DNA of 9,401 nucleotides from Candidatus Kerfeldbacteria bacterium RIFOXYC2_FULL_38_9 (GTDB lineage Bacteria; Patescibacteriota; Patescibacteriia; UBA9570; XYC2-FULL-38-9). This document shows, one piece after another, positions 1 through 5,954 of this stretch (position 1 is the first letter of the stretch; each line of letters opens with the position of its first letter). Where the stretch lies: contig MHKJ01000023.1 in assembly GCA_001818355.1 (NCBI GenBank), positions 1,334-10,734 of the forward strand, written 5' to 3'. A program made the position numbers and the translations under genes. Below the pieces are notes generated by a model. That model made no database searches and had not been told where the DNA came from. It saw nothing but the letters and a program-made list of their open reading frames with translations.

Positions 1-285
1 GTTTTTACAGGTGAGATATTCGGGTATACAATGGCACAAGAAAAAGATGGCAAAATACAAGCGATTTGCGGAAATGAAGGAAAAGTTCCCTATTTGCACA
101 TTCATGATAAAGTAAAACCTAAAGGAGACTACCAAGCTTTGGGTGGGTTAGACCCAAATCAAGACGCTGAAATTGTTGAAATTGCGAAACCATTTGAAGA
201 CGGAAAAACAGATAAAATCATTTGTCTTCAACAGGGTGACAAAATTGTATGGATAAAACCATGCCAAATGGAAAAAAATTACTAA
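1..285 (+). CDS. Hypothetical small protein, possibly the C-terminal end of a larger one
   Basis: I do not recognise this protein. The frame is open from the first base of the window, so the ATG at 31 (84 residues) may be internal and the true start may lie outside. No ribosome binding site sits at a normal distance from the ATG at 31; an AGGTGA at 9-14 is about 16 bases away. The product is soluble-looking, rich in Lys, Asp and Gln, with two cysteines near residues 13 and 65 and a third at 79, and no membrane segment or signal peptide. The C-terminal half alternates charged and hydrophobic residues (IICLQQGDKIVWIKPC), which suggests beta strands. The frame ends in TAA before hairpins at 295-404. 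That it is protein-coding is fairly likely from its composition; its function is unknown. Confidence 0.55.
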   Translation, partial: VFTGEIFGYTMAQEKDGKIQAICGNEGKVPYLHIHDKVKPKGDYQALGGLDPNQDAEIVEIAKPFEDGKTDKIICLQQGDKIVWIKPCQMEKNY

Positions 286-305
286 AAAAATAAACCGCCA
301 AAATC

Positions 306-328
306 ATTAGCGCACTAATCTGTTTTTT
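306..328 (+). terminator. Possible weak terminator after the first gene
   Basis: ATTAG (306-310), loop CGCA (311-314) and CTAAT (315-319) form a perfect 5-bp stem, followed after CTG by six T (323-328) and preceded by a run of A. The stem is short and AT-rich, so termination would be weak. An outer CCGCCA (295-300) / TGGCGG (338-343) pairing encloses it and could compete with it. Confidence 0.35.
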
Positions 329-350
329 ATTACAGCGTGGCGGAACCCAC

Positions 351-404
351 CAGCTGTTGCTCGTTGCTTCGCGAACGCGCGTTAGCTGAGATATATGTTT
401 TTTT
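351..404 (+). terminator. Imperfect long hairpin followed by a T run
   Basis: Bases 351-365 pair with 374-388 around the loop GCTTCGCG: CAGCT/AGCTG at the base, GC and CGTT/AACG higher up, with two mismatches and two G-T pairs. Seven T follow at 398-404. It lies between the small gene ending at 285 and the GH3 gene starting at 469, so it may be a second terminator or a structured leader. It is noticeably more G+C-rich than its surroundings. It lacks the paired GTTRRRY/RYYYAAC ends of an integron attC site. Confidence 0.4.
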
Positions 405-468
405 CTTTGTCATATGGGCAACTCTTAAAAAGAATTAAATTTTATTAATAATACACTATTGATCCACC

Positions 469-2292
469 ATGAATTTTAATTTTCATCGTTCAAAATTCAT
501 TATATTTTTAGTCATACCCTCATCTTTAATTGTGGCGTTAATTTTTATTTTTCTTAAATTGCCATCCTCACCGCCCGCCGATGGAAATATTAACTGCCAT
601 CAAATAAATCTTCCTTACCAAAATCCGACATTGCCAATTGATCAAAGAGTTACCGATTTAATGAACAGAATGACCGACAAGGAAAAAATAGGACAAATGG
701 TTTTAGTTGAAAAAAATAGCATTCATGGTCTTAACGATATTACCCAATATAATTTAGGAGCGTTATTAAGCGGTGGCGGAGCAGGACCAAAACAGGACAC
801 TCCCTTAGCCTGGCTTCAAATGATAAACACTTTTCAATCTGCCGCCAAAGAGACTTGTTTAGGCATACCTCTTTTGTACGGAATTGACGCCATCCACGGC
901 CATGGCAATGTTCTGGGAGCCACAATTTTCCCTCATTTCATTGGTTTGGGTGCTACCAGAGATCCGGATTTAGTGAAACGAGTTGCCAAAGCAACCGCCG
1001 AAGAAATGGCCGCGACCGGAATTTATTGGAATTTTGCTCCCAATCTTGATGTGGCAAAAGATATCCGTTGGGGTAAAACATACGAAACTTTTGGATCAGA
1101 TCCGGACAACGTGGCACAACTGGGAGTCGCTTATTTAGAGGGAATGCAGGATTCATTAAACGGCTACTTTAATGTCTTGGCTAACCCCAAACACTTCATT
1201 GGTGGTGGGGATATGGAATACGGAACATCTCGCAATAAAAAATTCAAGATTGAAGAGGGAAATATAACTATTGACGAAAAAACTTTGCGCCAAGTTCACC
1301 TTGTTCCTTTCCAAAAAACAATCACTGCTCGCGCGCGCGTTATTATGGTGAGTACTGCCAGTTGGCAAGGTAAAATAAATTCTGACAATTATTATCTTTT
1401 AACGGAGCTACTAAAAAACGAGCTGGGATTTTCCGGTTTTATAGTTTCCGATTGGTATGGTGTTTATCAAATAGAAACAAATAAATATAATTCATTAGTC
1501 AGGGCGGTGAATGCCGGGATTGATATGGTGATGACTCCGTTTGAATACAAAGATTTTATATCCAACATACAGGAGGCTTTATCTAATGGTGATATAAAAA
1601 AAGAACGAATAGATGATGCCGTAAAAAGAATTTTAACAGTAAAATTTGAAACGGGTTTATTTGACCGACCCCAAGCTCTGCCGGAGGGATTATCGGTTAT
1701 CAGCAACGACCAACATCGTGAGATAGCCAGGGAAGCGGTTCGTAAATCTCAAGTATTATTAAAAAATAAAAATTCTGTATTACCCCTATCTAAATCATTG
1801 AAAAAAATTCTAGTAGCCGGTTCATCGGCGGACAATTTAGGTCGCCAGGCAGGGGGATGGACAACGGAGTGGCAAGGTATAGATGGCAATTATGGTATTT
1901 TAGGAACCACCATACTGGAAGCCATAAAAAATACTGTTTCCAGAGATACGGAAGTGGAATATAATGAAAAGGGAGATTTTTTTACAGATAATTTTTCAGA
2001 CGTGGGAATTGTTGTTGTTGGTGAAAAACCTTATGCCGAGGGCTGGGGAGATATCGCCAATCCAAGTTTAAGTTCTGAAGACTTATTGACAATAGAAAAA
2101 GTGAAAGCAAAAAGCAAAAAACTAGTTGTTATCATAGTTTCTGGACGTCCCTTGAATATTAAAGAGTATGCCAAAAATTGGGACGGAATTATAGCGTCCT
2201 GGTTTCCCGGAAGTGAAGGACAGGGAGTGGCAGATGTCTTGTTTGGAGATTATGCTTTTACGGGGACATTGCCAGTAAATTGGGAATTATAG
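469..2292 (+). CDS. Glycoside hydrolase family 3 beta-glucosidase / exo-beta-glucanase, membrane-anchored
   Basis: A GH3 enzyme, expected to remove glucose units from the non-reducing ends of beta-glucans or cello-/laminari-oligosaccharides by a retaining mechanism. Residues 8-30 are a single hydrophobic segment after a short basic N-terminus, so it is secreted or anchored facing outward. The TIM-barrel domain spans about 55-400, with the KHF motif at 241-243 and the nucleophile Asp328 in SDW. The alpha/beta sandwich domain follows (about 425-607); VGEKPYAEGWGD at 517-528 matches the acid/base loop of barley exoglucanase ExoI, giving Glu524 as the likely acid/base. FPGSEGQGVADVLFGD at 579-594 is the conserved late GH3 motif. 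The protein stops at LPVNWEL, while ExoI-type enzymes continue through a QLP...YDPLF.GYGL tail, so about 25-30 residues are missing; two adjacent TAG codons end the frame. Family is secure; exact substrate is not. Confidence 0.93.
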   Translation: MNFNFHRSKFIIFLVIPSSLIVALIFIFLKLPSSPPADGNINCHQINLPYQNPTLPIDQRVTDLMNRMTDKEKIGQMVLVEKNSIHGLNDITQYNLGALLSGGGAGPKQDTPLAWLQMINTFQSAAKETCLGIPLLYGIDAIHGHGNVLGATIFPHFIGLGATRDPDLVKRVAKATAEEMAATGIYWNFAPNLDVAKDIRWGKTYETFGSDPDNVAQLGVAYLEGMQDSLNGYFNVLANPKHFIGGGDMEYGTSRNKKFKIEEGNITIDEKTLRQVHLVPFQKTITARARVIMVSTASWQGKINSDNYYLLTELLKNELGFSGFIVSDWYGVYQIETNKYNSLVRAVNAGIDMVMTPFEYKDFISNIQEALSNGDIKKERIDDAVKRILTVKFETGLFDRPQALPEGLSVISNDQHREIAREAVRKSQVLLKNKNSVLPLSKSLKKILVAGSSADNLGRQAGGWTTEWQGIDGNYGILGTTILEAIKNTVSRDTEVEYNEKGDFFTDNFSDVGIVVVGEKPYAEGWGDIANPSLSSEDLLTIEKVKAKSKKLVVIIVSGRPLNIKEYAKNWDGIIASWFPGSEGQGVADVLFGDYAFTGTLPVNWEL

Positions 2293-2343
2293 TAGTACTG
2301 CTAACATACAGAATAAAAAAACACATACATCAGCTAATAGCGA

Positions 2344-2445
2344 ATAACCGCAATTGCTTCACATCGGTTATGGTAGTAGAATTGTACCATAGCGACAGTC
2401 CGCAACTGACGTGTATCCGCAAACGTCGTGCGCCATCCGTCGCTA
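2344..2445 (+). other. G+C-rich cluster of hairpins, candidate structured RNA or gene remnant
   Basis: By hand count 2344-2460 is about half G+C, well above the surrounding intergenic DNA. It holds consecutive perfect stems: ATAACCG (2344-2350) with CGGTTAT (2365-2371); ATGGTA (2370-2375) with TACCAT (2385-2390); TAGCGAC (2390-2396) with GTCGCTA (2439-2445), the last enclosing GACGT (2408-2412) with ACGTC (2423-2427). I recognise no known RNA family and no convincing reading frame. It may be a small structured RNA, an old mobile-element end, or decayed upstream sequence of the HD pseudogene that follows. The strand is not determined. Confidence 0.3.
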
Positions 2446-2471
2446 CCTAAATAACGACCGTTTATGAATGA

Positions 2472-2621
2472 AGAAGCAATTGTAGACCAAACGAAAAACT
2501 GCTTCTTCTTAAAGACTTGATGAATACGAATACTGCCAAAGAAATTGCTGCCAAAAGACACGCCTTCATGGAACAATATCTTGATCAGTTTTTTAACGAA
2601 TGGGACGGTAAAGATTATTGA
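2472..2621 (+). pseudogene. C-terminal remnant of an HD-domain phosphohydrolase
   Basis: An open frame from just after a TGA (2469-2471) to TGA at 2619-2621 encodes KLLLLKDLMNT, then TAKEIA and RHAFMEQYLDQFFNEWDG. From memory of the family, this is the closing helix of bacterial HD-type metal-dependent phosphohydrolases of about 210-220 residues, which end KLLKLKDLMNT..AK..A..RH.FM..FL..F..EW.G. The HD metal-binding part is absent: upstream DNA has stops in this frame and no HD motif. The ATG at 2520 is the conserved Met of DLMNT, not a natural start. A neighbouring frame just upstream (NEEAIVDQ from 2467) may continue the homology through a frameshift near 2487. I am confident that it is a family tail and fairly confident that it is dead. 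Confidence 0.65.
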
Positions 2622-2651
2622 TTTACTCATAAAGAATATATGTGGTAAAAT
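2622..2651 (+). promoter_or_regulatory. Candidate promoter with extended -10
   Basis: TTTACT (2622-2627), an 18-base spacer and TAAAAT (2646-2651) preceded by TGG, giving an extended -10. It begins one base after the HD remnant's stop and points toward the cupin-like fragment and the deaminase gene. A small GCGT/ACGC hairpin (2676-2690) lies in the predicted transcript. Confidence 0.35.
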
Positions 2652-2716
2652 GCATAAAATCACTGCGCGATAGTTGCGTGTATCTTACGCGATTCTAAAA
2701 TTAATTTATTATCCAT

Positions 2717-2818
2717 ATGCTCATTTCAAAATCTGACACGAAAAAAATTTCTAATTCAAAAACATGTATTGTTTGGGAATATCGCTTTCCAAGTAAAAGA
2801 GTTCAACTGATTCTTTGA
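2717..2818 (+). pseudogene. Short ORF resembling the N-terminus of a cupin-type protein
   Basis: ATG at 2717 opens a 33-residue frame ending in TGA at 2816-2818. Its core SNSKTCIVWEYRFPSK resembles the start of small single-domain cupin proteins known from environmental and CPR genomes (roughly NS..CTVWEYPF.DK), which normally run over 100 residues into a GRYPEKG...E..YVLEG cupin fold. Nothing of that fold follows; the frame stops before the deaminase start at 2833. I read it as a truncated gene head left beside the HD tail. The match is from memory and short, so a genuine small peptide is possible. A TATTAT at 2707-2712 lies five bases before the ATG. Confidence 0.4.
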
Positions 2819-2832
2819 AACTACGTACAATT

Positions 2833-3285
2833 ATGGATATTGAAAAATTTATGAAAGTCGCCATTGAAGAGGCAGAAATGTCAGTTGCCGAAGGCAATAA
2901 ACCGATAGGTGCGGTTATAGTTGATCTTGAAACAAAAGAGATTTTGTCAAAAGGACATAATATGCAAGTAACTGAACACGACCCAACCGCGCACGGAGAA
3001 ATTGTTGCTATACGTAAAGCATGTAAACAAAAAGAATCTACATACTTACCAAACGTTGCATTGTTTACAACAACGGAACCATGCACCATGTGCATTTCTG
3101 CTATTTTGAAATCAAAAATTCCTCAGCTGTACTTTGGTATTTCCAATAAAAAGTTGATAGATAATGGCTTTAGACTTATTCCATTTAATAACAGCAAGTT
3201 AGTTGGTAATAGTAGCTATACTATCAATATCCACGGCGGTGTGTTAGAACAAGAATGTCTTGAACAACGATTGCGCTTGAAGTAA
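2833..3285 (+). CDS. Cytidine/deoxycytidylate deaminase-fold nucleoside or nucleobase deaminase
   Basis: A zinc-dependent deaminase of the CDA superfamily, in the branch of TadA, guanine deaminase and yeast cytosine deaminase. It should hydrolyse the amino group of a cytosine, guanine or adenine derivative in the cytoplasm. Numbered from the first possible ATG (2815), the zinc site is His60 with proton-shuttling Glu62 (TAHGE), plus Cys90 and Cys93 (EPCTMC). I choose the ATG at 2833 (150 residues), because MDIEKFMKVAIEEA matches the usual family N-terminus and the six extra residues do not. The HGE form and the short C-terminal tail favour a free-nucleobase or nucleoside enzyme over TadA, which usually has HAE, but the substrate cannot be assigned. 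There is no Shine-Dalgarno; the nearest likely promoter is at 2622-2651. The C-terminus (IHGGVLEQECLEQRLRLK) fits the family's last helix. Confidence 0.85.
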   Translation: MDIEKFMKVAIEEAEMSVAEGNKPIGAVIVDLETKEILSKGHNMQVTEHDPTAHGEIVAIRKACKQKESTYLPNVALFTTTEPCTMCISAILKSKIPQLYFGISNKKLIDNGFRLIPFNNSKLVGNSSYTINIHGGVLEQECLEQRLRLK

Positions 3286-3309
3286 AAAATAAAGCCGCAA
3301 CAGCGATGA

Positions 3310-3417
3310 CTCAGTCGAACTCTATCACTGTACGGTTCGGCAACTGCTCATACGTTAGAAGAAATTGAAAAAAGTATTGAGAAAGCGCTTAAAAAAATTA
3401 GAGTGAAAATAGTTTAA
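3310..3417 (+). pseudogene. Orphan C-terminal coding scrap
   Basis: After a TGA at 3307-3309, an open frame without an ATG runs to TAA at 3415-3417. Its second half reads as convincing protein: HTLEEIEKSIEKALKKIR, a charged amphipathic helix typical of a protein's last helix. A loose similarity to the closing helix of cysteine desulfurases (T.EEI...IEALKKI) is noted but too weak to name the gene. It lies between the deaminase and the Fic promoter with no start codon or body of its own, so I take it as a remnant. Confidence 0.35.
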
Positions 3418-3435
3418 GAGTAGGACCTGGAAAAA

Positions 3436-3463
3436 TTGACATTATATTTTAATTGGCTATAAT
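3436..3463 (+). promoter_or_regulatory. Near-consensus sigma-70 promoter of the Fic gene
   Basis: TTGACA (3436-3441), a 16-base spacer and TATAAT (3458-3463) are perfect hexamers. Transcription would start near 3470 and give a leader of about 23 bases without a Shine-Dalgarno. A second TATAAT at 3474-3479 would give an almost leaderless start. Both -10 boxes lie inside the inverted repeats at 3444-3494. Confidence 0.75.
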
Positions 3464-3494
3464 TGGATATAGTTATAATATCCAATTAAAATAT
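3444..3494. promoter_or_regulatory. Nested inverted-repeat operator over the Fic promoter and start codon
   Basis: The outer pair is 3444-3456 (ATATTTTAATTGG) with 3482-3494, a perfect 13-bp inverted repeat. The inner pair is 3460-3470 (TAATTGGATAT) with 3478-3488, a perfect 11-bp inverted repeat around 7 bases, sharing the same right arm. AATTGGCTAT (3451-3460) and AATTGGATAT (3461-3470) are tandem, so there are three half-sites: two direct, one inverted. They cover both -10 boxes and reach into the ATG, the geometry of a repressor operator. The Fic protein's own winged-helix domain is the natural candidate binder (autoregulation), by inference. Confidence 0.65.
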
Positions 3495-4593
3495 GCCTAA
3501 TAGTAGCCAAAAAATAACAGAAAAACATTTATTTTCAAACAATTTTTCCAAGCGGATTGAACAAATTCCCTCTGTTATTGTTTCCAAAATCGCTAAAATT
3601 GATGAACTAAAAGGACAATGGATAACTGGCGCGCGCTTAAGCCCACAGGTTCTGGGGCGTTTGAAGCGCTCGGTTTTGATTACTTCTACCGGAGCTTCCA
3701 CCCGTATTGAAGGGGCACGACTTTCTGACGAAGATATTGAGAAACTAATGCGCGGTATTAACATCCAAAAATTCACCAACCGCGACAAACAAGAAGCACA
3801 AGGATATTATGAATTGTTAGAAAATGTTTTTAATTCTTGGAAAAATTTAAAGTTCAGCGAGAACTTAATCAAACACTTCCATCAAGAACTTTTGAAACAT
3901 GTAGAAAAAGATGAAAAACATCGCGGTGATTACAAAAAAGGCGAAAATAAAGTGCACATGATAGATGAAGCCGGTCAATCAATTGGTATTCTTTTTGATA
4001 CTTCACCTGCTTATCTTACCCCTACACAAATGCAGACACTAGTTGAGTGGACACAAAAGACAGTAGAGGAAAATAAATTTCATCCCCTGCTCGTGATTGG
4101 TAATTTTTTAGTTGAATTTTTAAAAATTCATCCTTTCACCGATGGTAACGGACGTTTGTCGCGTGTACTTACCAACCTACTTTTACTCCAAGCGGGGTAT
4201 GTTTACATGCCCTATGTTTCTCACGAAAAATTAGTTGAGGATAATAAGCCGGATTATTATATCGCCTTGCGCAGAAGTCAAAAAACCATGGGAACAGATA
4301 AAGAAGACATTACTGATTGGCTTGAATTCTTTTTGGATATCGTTTTACAACAGTCATACATGGCAGTAGAGCTGTTATCTAAAGAAAACATAGAAAAAAT
4401 ATTGTCGGAAAAACAGTTACTAGTTTGGCAATATATTGAAAAAGCAAAAGAAACCAGTACGGGAGATATTGCGGAAAACACTAAAATCGCCAGACCAACA
4501 GTAAAACAAACATTAGATGTTTTGCTTAGATTAAAAAAGATTGAAAGAATTGGATTAGGAAGGAGTACAAGATACACAAAAAATAAAAAGTGA
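3493..4593 (+). CDS. Fic family AMP-transferase with N-terminal inhibitory helix and C-terminal winged helix
   Basis: Fic proteins usually transfer AMP from ATP to Ser, Thr or Tyr of a target protein; some remove it again. The catalytic loop HPFTDGNGRLSR (213-224) is intact: His213 is the base, Asp217 binds the metal, and Asn219, Arg221 and Arg224 serve the phosphates. The N-terminal Fic_N region (about 30-110) carries the S/TxxxEG inhibitory motif as STRIEG (69-74), so Glu73 should block ATP until inhibition is relieved: a class II, auto-inhibited Fic. Residues about 303-366 form a winged helix-turn-helix (TGDIAENTKIARPTVKQTLD is its recognition part), suggesting DNA binding and probably autoregulation through the palindromes over its promoter. 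Length (366) is normal for this architecture. No antitoxin-like partner gene adjoins it, consistent with the built-in inhibitory helix. The target protein is unknown. Confidence 0.92.
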   Translation: MPNSSQKITEKHLFSNNFSKRIEQIPSVIVSKIAKIDELKGQWITGARLSPQVLGRLKRSVLITSTGASTRIEGARLSDEDIEKLMRGINIQKFTNRDKQEAQGYYELLENVFNSWKNLKFSENLIKHFHQELLKHVEKDEKHRGDYKKGENKVHMIDEAGQSIGILFDTSPAYLTPTQMQTLVEWTQKTVEENKFHPLLVIGNFLVEFLKIHPFTDGNGRLSRVLTNLLLLQAGYVYMPYVSHEKLVEDNKPDYYIALRRSQKTMGTDKEDITDWLEFFLDIVLQQSYMAVELLSKENIEKILSEKQLLVWQYIEKAKETSTGDIAENTKIARPTVKQTLDVLLRLKKIERIGLGRSTRYTKNKK

Positions 4594-4626
4594 AAATAAT
4601 TTACACCCCGTATATTATATTGGAGC

Positions 4627-4632
4627 TATAAT
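4627..4632 (+). promoter_or_regulatory. -10 box before the HAD gene
   Basis: A perfect TATAAT ends nine bases before the ATG at 4642, so the transcript would have only a few bases of leader. No good -35 stands at 16-18 bases; TTTACA at 4600-4605 is 21 bases away. GGAG at 4622-4625 is too far from the ATG to be a ribosome binding site. Confidence 0.45.
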
Positions 4633-4641
4633 TAACAAAAT

Positions 4642-5292
4642 ATGATTCAAGCATTTATATTTGATATGGATGGTGTGATCATTGATAGTGAGCCACTACA
4701 ATTACAGTCTTTTAATCATGTTTTGAAAAAATACAATATTATCGTCAGCATGCCGGAGTTCAAAGAGAAATACATGGGATATAAAGATATCCAAATTTGT
4801 GAAAAAATCATTGATGACTACAATTTATCTTTAACAAAAGACGAATTTGTTTCAAATAAAAGAGCAGCTTATTTAAAAATACTCAAACAAGGTACAATTG
4901 AACCAATCAGCGGCGCAGTGGAAGCTATCAAAGAAATATCATCTTTAATGCCAATAGCAATAGCTTCATCTTCAAATAAATTAGAGATTGAAACTATTAT
5001 CGGTCGGTTTGGCGTGCGCGACCTATTCTTAGTATTAGTCAGTGCTAGTGAAGTAAAAAACGGTAAGCCTGCACCAGATGTCTATTTGCGAGTAGCCAAA
5101 CTTATGAATATTGATCCAAATAAATGCGGCGTAATTGAAGATACACAACTTGGTGTACACGCCGCCAAAAATGCCGGGATGTACTGCATTGGTATTACCA
5201 CTACTCATACCAAGGATGAACTACAAGATGCCGACAGAGTCATTGATTCGTTTGAACACCTTATGTCTGCTATACAAAGAGTAATCCGATAG
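4642..5292 (+). CDS. HAD superfamily hydrolase, beta-phosphoglucomutase-like
   Basis: A cytoplasmic haloacid dehalogenase-fold enzyme of subclass I with a helical cap. Motif I is FDMDGVIIDSEP (7-18): Asp8 is the nucleophile and Asp10 the acid/base. The DSEP extension is typical of the beta-phosphoglucomutase / 2-deoxyglucose-6-phosphatase / YcjU group. Motif II is Ser109 or Ser110 in IASSS, motif III Lys142 in NGKPAPDVY, motif IV Glu166-Asp167 in GVIEDTQLGVHAAKNAGM. The cap occupies about 16-85. Length (216) is normal. Likely substrates are hexose phosphates; phosphatase versus mutase cannot be decided from sequence. It could act downstream of sugar release by the GH3 enzyme, but they are not co-transcribed as far as I can see. 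It ends in TAG four bases before the next promoter. Confidence 0.9.
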   Translation: MIQAFIFDMDGVIIDSEPLQLQSFNHVLKKYNIIVSMPEFKEKYMGYKDIQICEKIIDDYNLSLTKDEFVSNKRAAYLKILKQGTIEPISGAVEAIKEISSLMPIAIASSSNKLEIETIIGRFGVRDLFLVLVSASEVKNGKPAPDVYLRVAKLMNIDPNKCGVIEDTQLGVHAAKNAGMYCIGITTTHTKDELQDADRVIDSFEHLMSAIQRVIR

Positions 5293-5295
5293 CGG

Positions 5296-5324
5296 TTGTA
5301 CGAAATTTCTCATGCCTATATAAT
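5296..5324 (+). promoter_or_regulatory. Promoter for the small ORF and HIT gene
   Basis: TTGTAC (5296-5301), a 17-base spacer and perfect TATAAT (5319-5324). The expected start site is at or within a base or two of the ATG at 5331, implying a leaderless message. It lies just after the HAD stop codon, so the HIT unit is probably transcribed separately. Confidence 0.6.
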
Positions 5325-5330
5325 GTATTT

Positions 5331-5420
5331 ATGGATACATTTAATGAACCAGAAAAAGAACACGTGTATGAGCGAGGAGTCTTTTACAAAAAAGATGCGG
5401 GGTTCAATAAAATAGCATGA
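5331..5420 (+). CDS. Small ORF (29 aa) upstream of and in frame with the HIT gene
   Basis: The frame opens with MDTFNEPEKEHVYERG, continues with VFYKKDAGFNKIA, then TGA at 5418-5420. Composition is protein-like and highly charged, with no membrane segment. A good promoter (5296-5324) places transcription start at its ATG. It is in the same frame as the HIT gene, and the TGA is the only stop between 5331 and 5834. It may be a leader peptide, a real small protein, or the head of a broken gene. I do not recognise the sequence. Confidence 0.4.
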   Translation: MDTFNEPEKEHVYERGVFYKKDAGFNKIA

Positions 5421-5447
5421 GAATACCATACATATTATTTTAACCAT

Positions 5448-5834
5448 ATGAAAAAAGAAGATTGCTTTTTCTGTGATAAAAACAATAAAGAAAAACATCA
5501 AATTATAGCTGAAAATGATTTTTTTTATTCTCGATGGGATGATTTTCCAGTCAGTGAAGGGCATGCGGAGATTGTACATAAGGATCATATAGAATCATTT
5601 TTTGATCTGAGTGAAAAAGAAGTATTACAAATGTATGATGTACTCAGAGAGACAAAGAAAATAATATTTGAAAAATATAATCCAGATGCATGCAATGTTG
5701 GGGTAAATGAAGGTCAAGCCGCTGGGCGCACAATTCATCATTTACATATCCATATTATTCCACGATATGAGGGAGATGTAGAAAATCCTCGCGGTGGTAT
5801 TCTAAACATTATTCCAGGAAAAGGGGATTATTAA
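5448..5834 (+). CDS. HIT family nucleotide hydrolase/transferase
   Basis: A histidine-triad protein, expected to cleave the alpha-phosphate bond of a nucleotide derivative such as Ap4A, AMP-lysine or another NMP conjugate. The triad HxHxHxx is His98, His100 (nucleophile) and His102 in IHHLHIHIIPRY. An N-terminal CFFC pair (Cys6, Cys9), with conserved histidines such as His47, makes the zinc site found in many HIT proteins. N83-x-G-x-N-x-G-x-x-A-G is the substrate-side loop, and the ending NPRGGI...IPGKGDY is the family's usual C-terminal motif. Length (128) is normal. I choose the ATG at 5448, because KKEDCFFCD is the usual family start, although the frame is open upstream back to a TGA at 5418. 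There is no Shine-Dalgarno. It may be co-transcribed with the small ORF from the promoter at 5296. Confidence 0.92.
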   Translation: MKKEDCFFCDKNNKEKHQIIAENDFFYSRWDDFPVSEGHAEIVHKDHIESFFDLSEKEVLQMYDVLRETKKIIFEKYNPDACNVGVNEGQAAGRTIHHLHIHIIPRYEGDVENPRGGILNIIPGKGDY

Positions 5835-5954
5835 TTACGCTACCGAAAACTCCGCACAAGAGCGCGTATGCAATTGTCTTATTTTGCAAGTTTTTGCTTC
5901 TTTATGATTTTTGTTTTAAGATAAAATTGTTCAAATATTTAAAACCATTGTTTC

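Noticed and set aside
351..388. Integron attC site
   Set aside because: The ...GCGTTAGCTG right end is suggestive, but the left arm lacks RYYYAAC pairing with GTTRRRY. There is no integrase, and no second site bounds a cassette.
2334..2663. 109-codon open frame on the minus strand
   Set aside because: It lies over the hairpin cluster and the HD remnant on the other strand. Its protein has no family look, and the + strand reading matches a known family.
2815..2832. Upstream ATG for the deaminase (six extra residues)
   Set aside because: The extra residues do not fit the family N-terminus, and they overlap the end of the preceding short ORF. MDIEKFMKVAIEEA at 2833 matches the family start.
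5418..5420. TGA read as glycine (SR1/Gracilibacteria code)
   Set aside because: Recoding would leave TGA codons scattered through every long gene, yet the GH3, kinase and Fic frames have none. TGA also ends Fic and the response regulator at the family-normal lengths.
5868..5924. 18-codon hydrophobic ORF after the HIT gene
   Set aside because: It is too short, in AT-rich DNA where such frames are common, with no promoter or start signal.
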